A DNA stretch of 64,000 nt from Antedon bifida (lineage: Eukaryota > Echinodermata > Crinoidea > Comatulida > Antedonidae), in assembly GCA_963402885.1 (NCBI GenBank), contig OY727095.1:5523001-5587000 (forward strand). Reading direction: 5' to 3'. The position numbers and the translations under genes are program-made. How positions within the stretch are numbered: the first letter of the stretch is position 1; the number at the start of each line of letters is the position of its first letter. The notes beneath the pieces were generated by a model. That model was not told the DNA's origin. It saw nothing but the letters and a program-made list of their open reading frames with translations, and made no database searches. This document shows, in pieces, positions 43,259 to 55,204 of this stretch.

Positions 43259-46200
43259 TTAATAAACAACATATATACTATTAACGGATTGCGTTCTCAC
43301 CCTCTTTTTATTGTGGGCAGCTATTCTGTTAAATTCAATTTCCTCCATGCAGAGTTTTACCGTTTGTGGTGTGGATGAATTTACAAGGTTATTACCACTA
43401 CACTCCTCACTTGCCGTAGTAGCACTGTCAAAATAACGACATAATCATTTAATAGATGAATTTAGATTCATGAATGTAGCTGAGCTGAGGCTTATAAAAT
43501 TTCATATACATCCAACAGTGAGCAACAGGATGGATAAACAATATTGTAGCCATATGTTTGTGATGAGGAGAACACTCGTTTTATGAGTATGTTCGCAAAT
43601 ACATTTACAAATTTAGATTAAGAGTTATAAATATTCATAATGAAATTGAAGAGTGCACTGTGTAGCACATGTTTAGGTTCTCAAGGCGAGAAAATACTAT
43701 TTTATTGTTACCTATTTTTCATTTTATGTTTTTCTTTGATTTGTGTTATGTTGATTGGGAAGATATTTCTAAAGTTGATAAAACCAATAAAAATAAACAA
43801 ATACAACTTACGAGTGAATGGCTGGCAGCCTGACTGGTGCGGCTGTGATCATAGCGTTGTCTAATGTTTGTTTTGCATTGCGAGCTGCTTTACTTTTTAT
43901 TATGTCGGAAACATTCTTTCCTGGAAACAGTCTGGGAAGAAGAGCTAAAATATCCTGGTGGCCTGGGTCAAGGTGTAATGCTACTAACAAGTCCTGGCGA
44001 GATCCTGCCTGGTTCTAACAATGACAAATAATATTTTTTTATAAATAAAACAAAATATTCTATATTGAGGTTTTTTATATAGATTATAATTTGGAAACAA
44101 ATCTGAGATACACATATCACAGTCTTAAAAATATGAATGAATTACCTTAACTGTTTTTAAGGGGACACCTTCAGGGCCCAACAAAGCACTCCTTAATATG
44201 ATTTCTTCTTAATTTTAGCCTGTTTTGTTTTAGTGAGTTTTATAATTGCTTAGCTTTTCTGTTTTAATTTTATCTACTAACTAGAAAATCTTTTAATTCA
44301 TTAATATAAATATTTTATACTTTTTTTTTTTTCAATGTATAATTTTCTTGTTTGTTCTTCAGTTTGATAATTGTGATATTGTAGTTTTATTTCTTTCATA
44401 CGGCCTCGTGGAAGAACACATTTTGTTGTGAACGAGCCTCCGTTTTAAAATAAAGATATTATGATTATTATTATTAATATTGCTTTGTGAGTCTGCCATA
44501 GCCAAAACAAAATACCACTTAAAGTTGTTTTAATTTAATTTAAATAGGAGATTCAAGATTCAATTTATTGTCACATAATATTACGTACATGGAATTTGTT
44601 TTCCTGAGCTTAGAAACATAGATACAATACAATTTAAAACACAATATAAAAACGTAACACCTTAACTAATTATTATTAGTGACCCAAAGGAGAGAATTCT
44701 ACATAGAATTTCTACACTATTATGTTAAAACGTAAATCTGTTTGCATACCTCCATTGTAAAGCGGACTTTAGCCCTGTACACATAGTAACTGCCAACCTT
44801 AGGGCTGTGCTGCATTGCTAGAGTGAACCTGGCCTCAGACTCCTGCAAATTGTGCTCTTCATAATCAAGTAGTCCGAACTCAAAATGCACTCGAGCTATC
44901 CTCGAGTGGATGTTGCAATCTAGGTTGTCTAACTCGAGCGCTTGATGATAATCAGCGAGCGAGAAGTTTAACTCGCCCAGTCGGAAGAAACAGTCTATAA
45001 AACAGACCAACAGAAAAAAATGTATATTTAGGTTTTTAGGAAAGCAGAAGCAGAAAAAAAAACAAAACATACAAATCATATTTTCTGAAAATACAGTTCT
45101 AGAAATAGATGGTTTGATGACTACATTTAACATAATAATAATAATTATTGAACATTTATAAAGTGCTTTTTACTGGAGTCACAGCGCAACATGAAAAGAA
45201 TAACTATTGAAATAGGTGAGTTTTTACGAGAGATTTGAATTGAAAAGGGGATGGAGTGTAAAGGGTGGAATGAGGAAGTTGGTTCCAGATCTCTGGTGCC
45301 TGAGCACCACTGATTTAAGTGTTTTTTAAGGGGGCAGCTTTGGGACCAAACAAAGTGTCCCCTAATAGGAGTGTCAAAAGGAGGGGTTCTACTGTAGTAA
45401 AACCATTTAATATAATAATTTAGCTCAGTCAAGAAGTTACAGATTAAATCGTAATAAAATTAAATATCTTCTTACCTCCTCTGTTAATATAAAGACCTTT
45501 CTCTCTTTTTTCTCCCTTAATCGCTTTGTTCAGCAGCACCACGGCTTCGTTGTAATGTCCCCGCACAAAACATTCAACAGAAAAGTCGTTATAGGTCAAC
45601 AGAAGTTGGCGCTGTGCATCCATATAAATCGCATCTTGTTCGTCGTGACCCGATTTATCCATGGCTAACAAGTAATCATCGATCGAGGCATTGAAGTCGT
45701 GAAGCTTGCGATGAAGTGCACCCCTATGAATTCACAAATTAATAAATACTGCAATATTTATTATTTTACTAATTTATTCTGTTTAGTAGAGTGTGAAGGT
45801 ACATTGATTAACAATTGTTAAATAATGCATACTATTGCACGCCATGTGACCCACAATCGTCCAATCAAATGACATGAATTTAATTGGGTGTTATATAATA
45901 TTGATTATTAGGTTAAATAATATATTCTAATTAATTTTCTTATTTGATTGAAAAAGGTAAGACATTTTTAACAGCAAGAATTTTACCAACTCCGGAAAGA
46001 ACACACACTTGTATATAATCACCTCTACTGTTTCTTTAATGGCCTACCTTAATATATGATATTCAGGTACGGTAGGATTATGCTCAATAGCGTTAGTAAT
46101 CTTCTGTAACGCATCCTTAAACCTTCCCTGAAGTTGTTGTTGAATGCAGTTGCTACGATACTCGTCGGCTTTTTCTTCAAGTTGCTTCATTAGTGTCTTC

Positions 46201-49200
46201 GCTTCTTCCTGATTCGGGTCAAGACTGAGGGCATCTTTTAAATCGTAGTAACAAAGAGTTGTCTGTAGAAAAAAGAACACATACACAGTTTGTGTTATTC
46301 ATGCAATTGCACTGTAACGTTGATGTTAATATGTGCTTTGAAATGCTATAAGAAGTTTACCTTTGATTCTGTCAATAGAATTTGAATAGTGTGATACTGA
46401 TAGAAGAGATCTTAACATTTTGGTGCATTCCTATTTCAGGTGCACTTGTTTTGCTTTGTATATTTAGGCAAATTGCAAAGGATAACCAACCTGTTCACAA
46501 TACAATATAACCATAAGCAAATTCATTCACTATCCTTCTTATCAAGTTCACAACATATACACAAGATGCTCTACATAAACAAAGTCTTATTACAAGTCTT
46601 TGGGAGTAGAGTTGTAAATTGTTATTAGAAAAAATCCTGACATGACAGGAATTCACAACCACTAAGCCACAACTTCACTTGCTCATACTAGACTTATTTG
46701 AGTGAAATACCATCAAATAATCGAGTAACCCACCTAGAAAATAGTTACGCTTCCTAAAAGACAGTCATTTGGTAGATTTTTAAAAAACTTTTTTCTCCTA
46801 AGTGTAACTTTACAGTAGAGAAAACTTACATTTCTAAAGAGGTGATGCAGCCTTGCTCGCATTATGTACAAGTCTGGGTTATCACGTTCAACTTCCAGTC
46901 TTTTGTTAACGAGAGCTAAACATTCACCATGCCTCTGAAGCGCTGACAAACAAGCAACACTATACCAAACAATCAAATATATTGTTAAAGGTCTGTCTAC
47001 AGTATGAAACTTTATGTTACAAAATTATATGATGTGCCTATATATGGACATGATGTCATATCACCACCATTATTTATTTAAGCATATCACTACCATATTT
47101 AAGCATATCACTACCATATTTAAGCATATCGTCTACCATATTTGGGCACACTTTTTTTGTCAAACTAGTTTAGTCTACTACTAGCGTAGACAGAGCTTAA
47201 TACATGACAATCTGGGTATTTAAGGGAGAGTAAAGACCTACCTTCTTGTGTGATATGCCACAACTTCTGGTCTCATCTCAGAGGCTTTTGAGAATGCTTC
47301 TAATGATTCCGTGTACAAGCACTGATCAAACAGAACCTGGCCTTGAAAGTAATACATAAAAGCCAACTTGCTGTAATATTTATCACTGTCTGGGTCTAAT
47401 ACGCACACTTTCTTCTGATTCAAAATGGCCGATTGGAAATCACAGAGTTGTAGATAAGCTTCAGCGCGATGCACGTAGAACACGACATTCTTTGGTTGCA
47501 AGTTTAACGCCTTGTCAAAGCATAGAATAGCTTTAGTGTGTTCACGCATCGCTGAGAGTTGGCGCCCTCGCTCAAAACTGAAAAATAATAATATAAATAT
47601 TACCCACATGTAGGTACTAATACTTTTATAACAGTCCATTTGTATTACATTTAAAAATAAGTGATTTGAAAATAGAATTTTGTTGTAACTTCAATTTTAT
47701 CCCATTGGGACATAGGGATTGTGCCCAAGACAGTGATAGGACAGGAGCTGAAATGGACACCTGGATAAAAATCCACATTGGTTTTTTGAATGCGTATGAA
47801 CAAGATGTGTACACTGGCCTTTATCTGAGAAGACTTGCCTTGACCCCAGTGCTCCTTTCTTAAGCACTCGAATCAGAGTGGAATAAACAAATATGAAAAC
47901 ATTTGATTACTTACTGCTCCTCCGCTTTGCGACGTACGACATCATCAATTCCTACGCGTTTGTACTTAGCACCGCCAAAAAAATCTGTCGCTAATGTTTC
48001 TGTGTCCACTTGTCCAATCTGTTCATCTTGTTTCATTTTTGCTTCCATTATTTTCTCATTACTTACAGCTGTTTTAAACAACTCAGCAGCTGTCTTTTCC
48101 ATTGCCTAAAATTAACAAGGATTTAATAATTGAATTATAAAATAGTAAAGCTCTGTCTACACTATCAAACTAGTTTGACAAAAAATGTGATGTGCTCAAA
48201 TATGGTAGTAATATTCCCAAATATGGTAGTGATATGACATCATCATTTTGGAGGCAATCAGGACCACGGTCCCAATTCTGGACCACTTTTTAGTATTATT
48301 TTCAGACCTGCGTTAGTGTTAAAAGCAGTCTTAATAAAGTAACAAGTAAACTGAAATTGCATTTTCTCGAGAACTACTTTTGTGATTTGTAATTTTAAAA
48401 CATATTTAGATTTAATGTACAGGTTTTTTGATACGAGTAGTTTTAAAAAACTATTTCTTTTCAAATTCACCAGTTTGTTTTAGGCGTCAGTCAACTGAAA
48501 CTATTGATAGTTGAAAGGCTGGTTACATAACCATTACACCAAATTCACATACAAATGCTTGTAGTGAAATTAGCCTAATCACGCACAGCATTAAGACACA
48601 AAAATTCTTATGTAGGAGAATATTATGGAGGAGGTATGAACTCTTGGAGTGTCGTTCTAGTTTCCAAACCTTACTTTACCAGTTATTTATTCACCAACAA
48701 AACCCACCTTATGATAAACATCCTCTTTCTTATTTCCCTTGACATCAGCTGCAAACGTAACGCTTTTGGTACTTTCTCTGCTCAGAAGTTGTCTGCCAAC
48801 TACCATTCTGTCTGGCTCACTGCCAATGAAAGATTCATCCTTCAAAAATTGATCATAATCTGGCGTTGGGAAATCGCAGTCATTCTCAAAGAGTTCATTA
48901 TCAATCGTAGTAGCACGACTTGGTGGCGCTATGCTTCGATTATCACCTTCTGATGGCGTGTCAACATTTTTCGATTGTGATTTCTCTGTTCCCGCATTCT
49001 TATGAACCTCTCTATCATGATTTGCTGAAATAATAATAAATCAATTTATCAATAATTGATTTATAAAATTTAATTTATTGTATTTTTAAAATTTTACATA
49101 CATTGAATTTTGAACTTTTGTGTATATATCGAAATCTTGCATTATATTTATATTAGAATTTATGGAACTTGAAATGTTATTACAATTTCTATATCTTTAT

Positions 49201-49694
49201 TGTAGTTTTATATATTTGAATTTTTATGATATGTATTTCTGTACTGTATTGTCGAGGGCCCCAATGATCTCCTTGGGTATCTAAATGAAATATCGTTCAT
49301 TAAATTGATTTATCAATACACAATTCTCATCTTCTTTCAACTGGTTATAGAATGTTAAAAAGTGCTCACTGTTTTGCTTCTCGGGAACATCATTTCCCTT
49401 TTTTTTATCTTCACTTTGTTCCTCTGTGATTACCATAATTCTTGATGTACTTTGTTTTTCATCAGCTTTTCTCTCTAAATCTTCTCTATCAATATTTTCC
49501 ACTTTGCTTTGCTTTCTTTTAATTGGTTCAGTTGATTCATTAGTTTCACTATCCAAGTTTTCGTGTGTCCTTTGTTCTGCTGTTAATTCTTTTGGATTTT
49601 CACCCTCTGTTGTAGAATTCAATTCATCAGTTGTATTTATTACCATTTCATTATTCATTGATTTCTCAACTTCCATGGTGGTAGCTTTATCAGC
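43259..49694 (-). CDS. TTC16: TPR protein, TTC16-like (complete)
   Basis: Ten minus-strand exons, transcription order: 49694-49370 (ATG 49676 in the strong context ACCACCATGG), 49024-48708, 48105-47915, 47577-47242, 46959-46830, 46262-46048, 45723-45476, 44994-44750, 44014-43812, 43424-43259 (TAA); 785 residues. The first 200 residues are acidic and low-complexity. Then come tandem TPR units, for example FERGRQLSAMREHTKAILCF, KALNLQPKNVVFYVHRAEAY, RGALHRKLHDFNASIDDYLL and RGDCFFRLGELNFSLADYHQ. The order of TPRs, LLLTYNDFSVECFVRG and KGLYINRGDCFFRLG match TTC16 as I know it. TPRs form helical scaffolds for protein binding; TTC16 lacks a well-defined function, and a ciliary or sperm role is only suggested. 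The exon 9 donor GTAAGT overlaps an in-frame TAA (CACTCGTAAGT), so failure to splice ends the protein 55 residues early. Confidence 0.83.
46986..47199. mobile_element. Family C MITE copy, long
   Basis: Ends TTAAAGGTCTGTCTACAGTA and GCGTAGACAGAGCTTAA; three tandem copies of CATATTTAAGCATATCACTAC lengthen its interior. Intronic in the TTC16-like gene, 27 bases upstream of an acceptor on the minus strand. Confidence 0.8.
48147..48246. mobile_element. Family C MITE, truncated
   Basis: The left half is typical (TAAAGCTCTGTCTACACTATC, ATATGGTAGTGATATGACATC) but the right half is absent. Sequence switches abruptly to repeat D at about 48247. Confidence 0.8.
48247..48600 (-). repeat. Repeat D, tRNA-like SINE candidate (copy 1)
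   Basis: Read on the minus strand it starts GTGATTAGGCTAATTTCACT, then TTTGGTGTAATGGTTATGTAA (an A-box-like GGTGTAATGG), and ends GTGGTCCAGAATTGGGACC and GATTGCCTCCAAAATG. A second, internally deleted copy is at 51165-51350. Confidence 0.6.
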
Positions 49695-50560
49695 CTGAGA
49701 AGAGTGTATAGAATTAATTTATCAATCAATATTCTTATTATAATTTTGCCTGCCCTTATCAATAATATGGCCAATCTACAGTACCACCATAATAAAACAA
49801 ATAGTTTGTACAATTTATTTATAAACTTGCATCTTGATTGCGTTTAATACCTATCTACCTACTCCCAGCCAGTCCAACACTTAGAGGCCTACCTAATGAC
49901 AGTGTTAATTATTAATAATTACAGAACTACTTATGACGAGGCTTTATACTGTATATCAAATCACATGATCATCATGATGTAGCCTAGCTAGGCCTAGACT
50001 GAGTATAGGGGCCTAGCTAGGTAGGCCTCCTACCGTACCTATAATAGCCTATACTAAATAGTATGTACGTATCCTAACATAGGCCTAGCCAGTCTGAGCC
50101 ACCAGCAGAGAAGAATTTAAGCCTACCTACTGTGTTACCTAGATAGCCGAGGCCCAGTCTAGTAGCCCTAGCCCAGTAGCCTAACTAGGGCCAGGCCTCT
50201 ACTAGCTAGCTAGAGAGAGGGCCTGGGCCTAGGCTAGCCCCTTGTTAGGGATCTCCCTTGTTAGTAGCTAGGCCTAGCTATTTATATTGACGTAGATATG
50301 AAATCTACTCACACTACATATTCTGCACACAGGATTCAACACTGCCTTGCTGTAAATAATAATAAAAACTAAGAAAAAAGCGTATATTTAGAAGCTTAAT
50401 TCGCTTCGCAGTTGTAAGTTGTTGATCCAGTTGTTATTGGAGATGCGCCCTCTATAGTCTATACATAAAATAGAGAGCGCCGCTGTCGCCAAAAATTAAA
50501 AACCTCGTAAACCATGCCACAGCACAATATGATTTGGGCGAATTTTTAATATCACCCCGT
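49695..50560. other. 5' region of the TTC16-like gene
   Basis: Holds the presumed first intron, leader and promoter. A possible 37-base leader exon lies at 50349-50313 on the minus strand, between TTTACAG and GTGAGT. The block 49975-50290 is dominated by CTAG and AGGCCT words. Confidence 0.4.
49975..50290. repeat. CTAG/AGGCCT-rich block
   Basis: CTAG, TAGGCC and GGCCTAG recur every few bases over about 300 bp, for example TAGGCCTAGACTGAG, GGCCTAGCTAGGTAGGCCT and CTACTAGCTAGCTAGAGAG. A smaller patch is at 53125-53170. There is no fixed repeat unit, so it is a compositional block rather than a tandem array. Confidence 0.7.
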
Positions 50561-50940
50561 CAAAAAAAAATAGAAAAACTTTTTGTTTTGTTTCTTTTAC
50601 TTCTTTAAAAATGTTTTTTCTTCAAATAAACAAACAATGTATGATTTTTTCCCAGGTAATGATAACCTTGTTAGATACAGTATTATTCTCTTGAGCATCT
50701 TTTTCAGCGTAAGCAAGTACTATTACTGTAGTACTACATGCCTTGTAATTTATGCTTTGTTATAAAGCACACAACAACAGTCATATTAAATACAATCATT
50801 CACATTAAGCAGTGCCTATGAGCAACAATTGCCAAGAAAGTCACAAATGAATATTTTCAAAATTGGAAAATGTGCCACTCATTTGGTTAAATTTAAAGTA
50901 CACATACTATAATGCCTTTAAAACCGAAATGGAAAGATCT

Positions 50941-52699
50941 TCATGTCTCCATTGCCTCAACTCCAGCGTCCGTCGACTTCTTTTTCTTTCCTTTCCTTGA
51001 TAATGTGTCATTGACAACCTCCACTGAAACAAATTAAATCAAAATGTAATACATAATCAAACTAGAACGGTACTCTGAGATTACATACATCCGCCTACTG
51101 TTAAATTTTCCTTTACCAAAAAAAATATATATATCTTTTTTTTTATTTTTGTGTCTTATTGCTGTGTGTGATTAGGCTAATTTCACTACAAGCATGTGTA
51201 TGTGAGTTTGGTGTAATGGTTATGTGAGTTTGGTGTAATGGTTAAGTAACCAGCCTTTCAACTAACACTAGCAGGTCTGAAAAAGTGGTCCAGAAATGGG
51301 AACCTGGTCCGGATTGCCTCCTTAAATGGAGTGGTTCTTGACCTATATGTGGTCTCAATTTAGTAAAGATCTGGCAATAACTTTTTCAGTAATCCTGCTA
51401 ACAAACAAACACATGCGATCGACTACATAACCTCCTTGGCGGAAGTAAATATACATGTTGGGCTGTCATTTTTATATTTATTTTCAAAGACACAATTTCA
51501 TTTGTAAATTGATGAAATAAAATACTACCTTGCATAGCATTTCTCTCCTTATCTGCCCTAAGTATTGCTTTAATAAGTTTGCGTTTTTTCTTATTTGATG
51601 GCTTCACAATGGCATGCGGATCAGTGCTGAAAAGAAAACAAAAATATAAAGATTCGTTCTTCAAGATAATATTCCGTGATATACACTTCCACTTAATGTC
51701 TGCTGGAATAAGTTCAGGCTGTGCACTAATAAACTATGTATTTCATTTCGTGTTTATTGATTATAAAACATTTTGATTCTACAGTATAAAAACACAGAAT
51801 TGTCTCAAAATTCCTACATGGTAAAAATTTACTAACATATACATATAAAAATAGATCATTTAAATACTACACAAACATAAAAAAAAGTACCACAGAAACG
51901 TACAATATATATAAACAGATATAAAAAGGGGTCTAAATATTATTTAAGGAATTAATTTAGGGTCGGGTATGGTCTGGATTTACGAAATCTTTCTGTGCAA
52001 AAGTTAAATTAAACTTATTTGTGGGAAATAATGTTTAGTTTTCTTATGGCATTCTTTCCAAAATGCCATGCCACACCTTAAAACATTTATTTCTTTAATT
52101 ATAAATTATGATTACACAGTTGGAGAATCGGGACAGACTGCTTCATTTACTAAACTCTGTATGGATTTGTACCGTTTTCTTCGACGATGATAGTTTAAGA
52201 TTGTACTCTCCTCCTTTTCGACAGTTTCTTTTCCTTTTTGTTTATTCTTTTTCTTTTGAATGGTTTTTAACCGTCTTCTTTTTGCATGATTCTTTTGTAA
52301 ATCCTGGCGGAAAAATGTAAAAAAAATATAATAGCACATGTTGATATAAAGTTTGCAGTACACCACGTGTTGAGTTTCTGATATGATTGTCCTCAGGAGT
52401 GAGGACCAATATATGTGATGTGTAAAACAACAACAACATTTGATTTCGCTATGCAAACCTTCAAACAATATATAATAGTACAATTAATCATGACATGTAT
52501 TCATTTTATGTTCTAGGTGTTACGCTCAATCCAGTTAAAAACTTTAAAACTTTGTCAAGCTCCTGTGAACGATACATTACTATGGATAACTGGCACTATA
52601 TATTATATAAAGTTTAATTGATTGTTTATCTTTTTTAAGTTTAAAAGATTAATAAATACATACTGTCTTGGGTCTATTAATTTTACTTGATGGTGGCAT
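50941..52699 (-). CDS. C11orf98: Small basic protein of the C11orf98 family
   Basis: Four coding exons on the minus strand: 52699-52664, 52303-52173, 51626-51529 and 51023-50941 (TGA), giving 115 residues; the human protein is about 123. It begins MPPSSKINRPKT, matching the human start with GGKINRPRT. KNHAKRRRLKTIQKKK, HRRRKRTD, SNKKKRKLIKAILRADKERN and AMQVEVV follow, ending with a KGKKKKS basic patch and GVEAMET. The order matches KRRR, LKKR, GKKRRKLLQQIRLAQKEK and AMEVE of human C11orf98. It is rich in Lys and Arg, so nuclear or nucleolar location is likely, but the molecular role is unknown. An acceptor TTTCAG at 52724-52719 lies just before the ATG, implying a non-coding leader exon further right. 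A longer open frame reads past the exon 2 donor (CG/GTACAA) but is intronic, because the frame into exon 3 only works with the donor. Confidence 0.83.
51165..51350 (+). repeat. Repeat D, tRNA-like SINE candidate (copy 2, deleted)
   Basis: Starts GTGTGTGATTAGGCTAATTT, with GTGAGTTTGGTGTAATGGTTA duplicated twice in tandem, and ends GTGGTCCAGAAATGGG and GGATTGCCTCC. It is inverted relative to the copy at 48247-48600 and lacks its middle. Intronic in the C11orf98-like gene. Confidence 0.6.
52325..52435. repeat. Dispersed repeat shared with 55935-56040
   Basis: TTGATATAAAGTTTGCAGTACACCA is found inverted as GTGGTGTACCGCAAACTTTA at 56010-56035. Both are near GATC/opposed inverted words. Family not identified. 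Confidence 0.5.
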
Positions 52700-52724
52700 A
52701 CTCTTCTTTACTTTTTACCTGAAA

Positions 52725-53420
52725 AAAAAACCAACACAAAGACATTATTACAACAAAAGTAATAAATCAATGTGTAGAATTAGGCCTATGTTCCTTAGTC
52801 AGTTAGTTAGCTGCATCATTATTATTGTATCAAGTATTATACTGAATAAACAATATATATGTTACGACAGTCAAGCGAGTAGAGTCTTCCTTACAAGTCA
52901 GAAACCTCATCACAACACTAGTCACTATATGACACTATTACTAGTAAATTATTCATACTTAATTCTAGTATTTTGTGAACAATGTTAAACAGTACTTGTT
53001 CTTACGAACTATTGTATTATGTACTACTACTACAATATTGGGCGAAACGACCAGAAAACTCATTGAACAACTGAATAACACCTTCAATCAACAGCCTGCA
53101 TAATTTTGTTGACCTCAATATTGTCTAGTCTAGGCCTAGCCTAGCTAGTCACTGGTCTAACCAAGGCCTACTTAATGGTATATAGTAGAGCACGTGAAAG
53201 TATCTGAATCAGTAATGAGTTAATATACATTTGAAAGTTGGTTAAATTATACTTAATTTATTAGTGATAAAACTGTTAGTGTTAGTAACTTTCTTATAGA
53301 AAACAGTACGTACTTCCCAGGCAAAAATTAAACTAAAAAGGCAGGCACATGTGTTGTTTTTGTACTTCAAATAGCGCCCTCTATAAACAAACGAGGGGTG
53401 GCGCGGAGACCAGTGATGTA
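52725..53420. other. 5' region of the C11orf98-like gene
   Basis: AT-rich, presumably carrying the leader exon and promoter of the leftward gene. It has a small CTAG/AGGCCT patch at 53125-53170. No coding frame recognised. Confidence 0.4.
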
Positions 53421-53649
53421 GAGGTATATTCAGAGCGTCATTCTGGCGACTGGAGCATGCTCTACTTCTCTACGGAGCGCCATTTATGCCTTCATTAACT
53501 TCAATAATAGAAATAGTACTACGGTAACTGCTCAAGTGGACCAATTTGGCGCCAGTGGAGCACAGTGATATAAAGTAGAAATAAAGTCACTACATTTTAA
53601 TATCTTTTCGTATGTTAACACTGTGCTAAAGTGGACCCAATTTGGCCCC

Positions 53650-54070
53650 AGTTTTAACAAGGTTAATGTGATATTTATGACGTAATGATGAATTATGTAA
53701 TACACGTATACATAGACTATTATCAGCTGTTCTGTCATGTACTTACTTTGTGGCCTAACGGGTAATGTTCAGCTTTGGGTGCTCTCAGCTCTAGTAGATT
53801 GGGTTCGAGCCTCTACGTTTTTTTTTTAAATAAACAATAAATAAATAAAAAAAATAATGAATATTGTTTTTCTTTTATTTTGAAAGAGAGATATTTTGAT
53901 GGTTGTAAATGTCAGGCCTAAACAAGTGGACCTTTTTTAAAATCAGAAACAAAGTTGCATGGCATTATTTTTCATCAAATAGACTGCCATAAAACCTCGA
54001 AAGAAGCCCATGTGCTCCTTCATTTTTAGTACTCTTGGGTGGGCTTATTTTCCACATGGAGTTCTTTTCG
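53650..54070 (+). repeat. Direct repeat copy 1 with tRNA-like head
   Basis: Contains GTGGCCTAACGGGTAATG (box A-like) and GGGTTCGAGCCTC (box B-like) 36 bases later, followed by an A/T-rich stretch and AAAGAGAGATATTTTGATGG. This suggests a tRNA-derived SINE. Its partner is at 55460-55890. Confidence 0.65.
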
Positions 54071-54189
54071 AGATTACTTTTGCAAACTAAAAAGAGGGGA
54101 GCTGAGGTTCCCGGCCGGAAAATGTTTTATTTACATGATTTGAACAATCTCCTAATGTAAAGATGTAAAGAAAGACAACATAAAAATTT

Positions 54190-54295
54190 AATAGTGTGGC
54201 GTGTTGACCGCGAATGACTAAAATACCATCTTCCCCATAATACACCTGCACAAACTCATTTGCATAACAACGCACGGCATACCAAACTGTTTAAA
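54190..54295. repeat. Internal repeat copy 1 of the 2.9 kb element
   Basis: GTGTGGCGTGTTGACCGCGA and ATAACAACGCACGGCATACC recur at 54997-55090 with few changes. The small minus-strand frames in both copies share the same reading but no known domain. Confidence 0.7.
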
Positions 54296-54984
54296 ATAGA
54301 GCTGCAAGGTCTCCGGAAATGACATCTATTGTTTCTTCAAACAACATGAATAAGAATCTTCAGTACCCCATCGTACTTGGCGCTGAGCAAAGACAATTTT
54401 GAAAAATAGAACCTGCATAGGTTCCCGCCTGAAAAAATTGGCACTTTACATGATTTTAAATTATATGAAACAAACTATTTAAGACTCACCAGGACAATAG
54501 AGCTTGTCCCCGTAAAGTGCACCTATAATTCATTGAAACTTGCCCACCATGGTTGGGGCAGAGCTAATAATGAAAATAGAGCCAAGAATTGCACTTATAC
54601 TTATAACTATACATAATCACCTATGATAATTATGATAATGTGAAATTTCAATTATCCAGATGCGACTTCAAGATTTTAGGTGGGGTTTTCTACTTTAAAA
54701 CTCGACTTCGTGGGCCTACCCGGCGGCGGAATTAATCTAAGCTTCGAAATTGATCTATAAATCGGCATATTTGCAAATGTTCTATATTTGATCTTATTTC
54801 ACTCTCCATTAACCCCTTACAAAAACCATCGGGGAAAAACTATCTGTTTAAAACATGTTTATTCTGAGGACGGTGCGGCAATAAACACCAACTACCATAA
54901 AAGTTTATTCATAACATATTACAATACAATATCTTGGATGAATCGGACATTTTCGCTACCAATGTAGCAATATCGATTAACAAA

Positions 54985-55100
54985 ATCAAAATTTAACAGT
55001 GTGGCGTGTTGACCGCGAATGACTAACAATACCATCTTTCCCACTACACCTGCACAACCATTGCATAACAACGCACGGCATACCAAACCGTTTCGTACAC
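54985..55100. repeat. Internal repeat copy 2 of the 2.9 kb element
   Basis: Same direction as the copy at 54190-54295; shares GTGTGGCGTGTTGACCGCGA and the TACACCTGCACAA and CATAACAACGCACGGC blocks. Confidence 0.7.
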
Positions 55101-55204
55101 ATGCGATGAAAATATAAAATTCAATTTCTTTTAAAATTGAGGGCGGCAAACATAAAATTTACGAGATCGAATACAGGTTGGAAAAAAAATTAAATAAAAA
55201 AAAA

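Noticed and set aside
46440-46628. Small plus-strand frames between TTC16 exons
   Set aside because: Lie in introns of a well-supported minus-strand gene and show no similarity.
52112-52172. Continuation of the C11orf98 exon 2 frame to a stop (SIQSLVNEA...)
   Set aside because: Using the GTACAA donor at 52172 gives the phase needed for exon 3 and restores similarity to the human protein; the extension is intronic.
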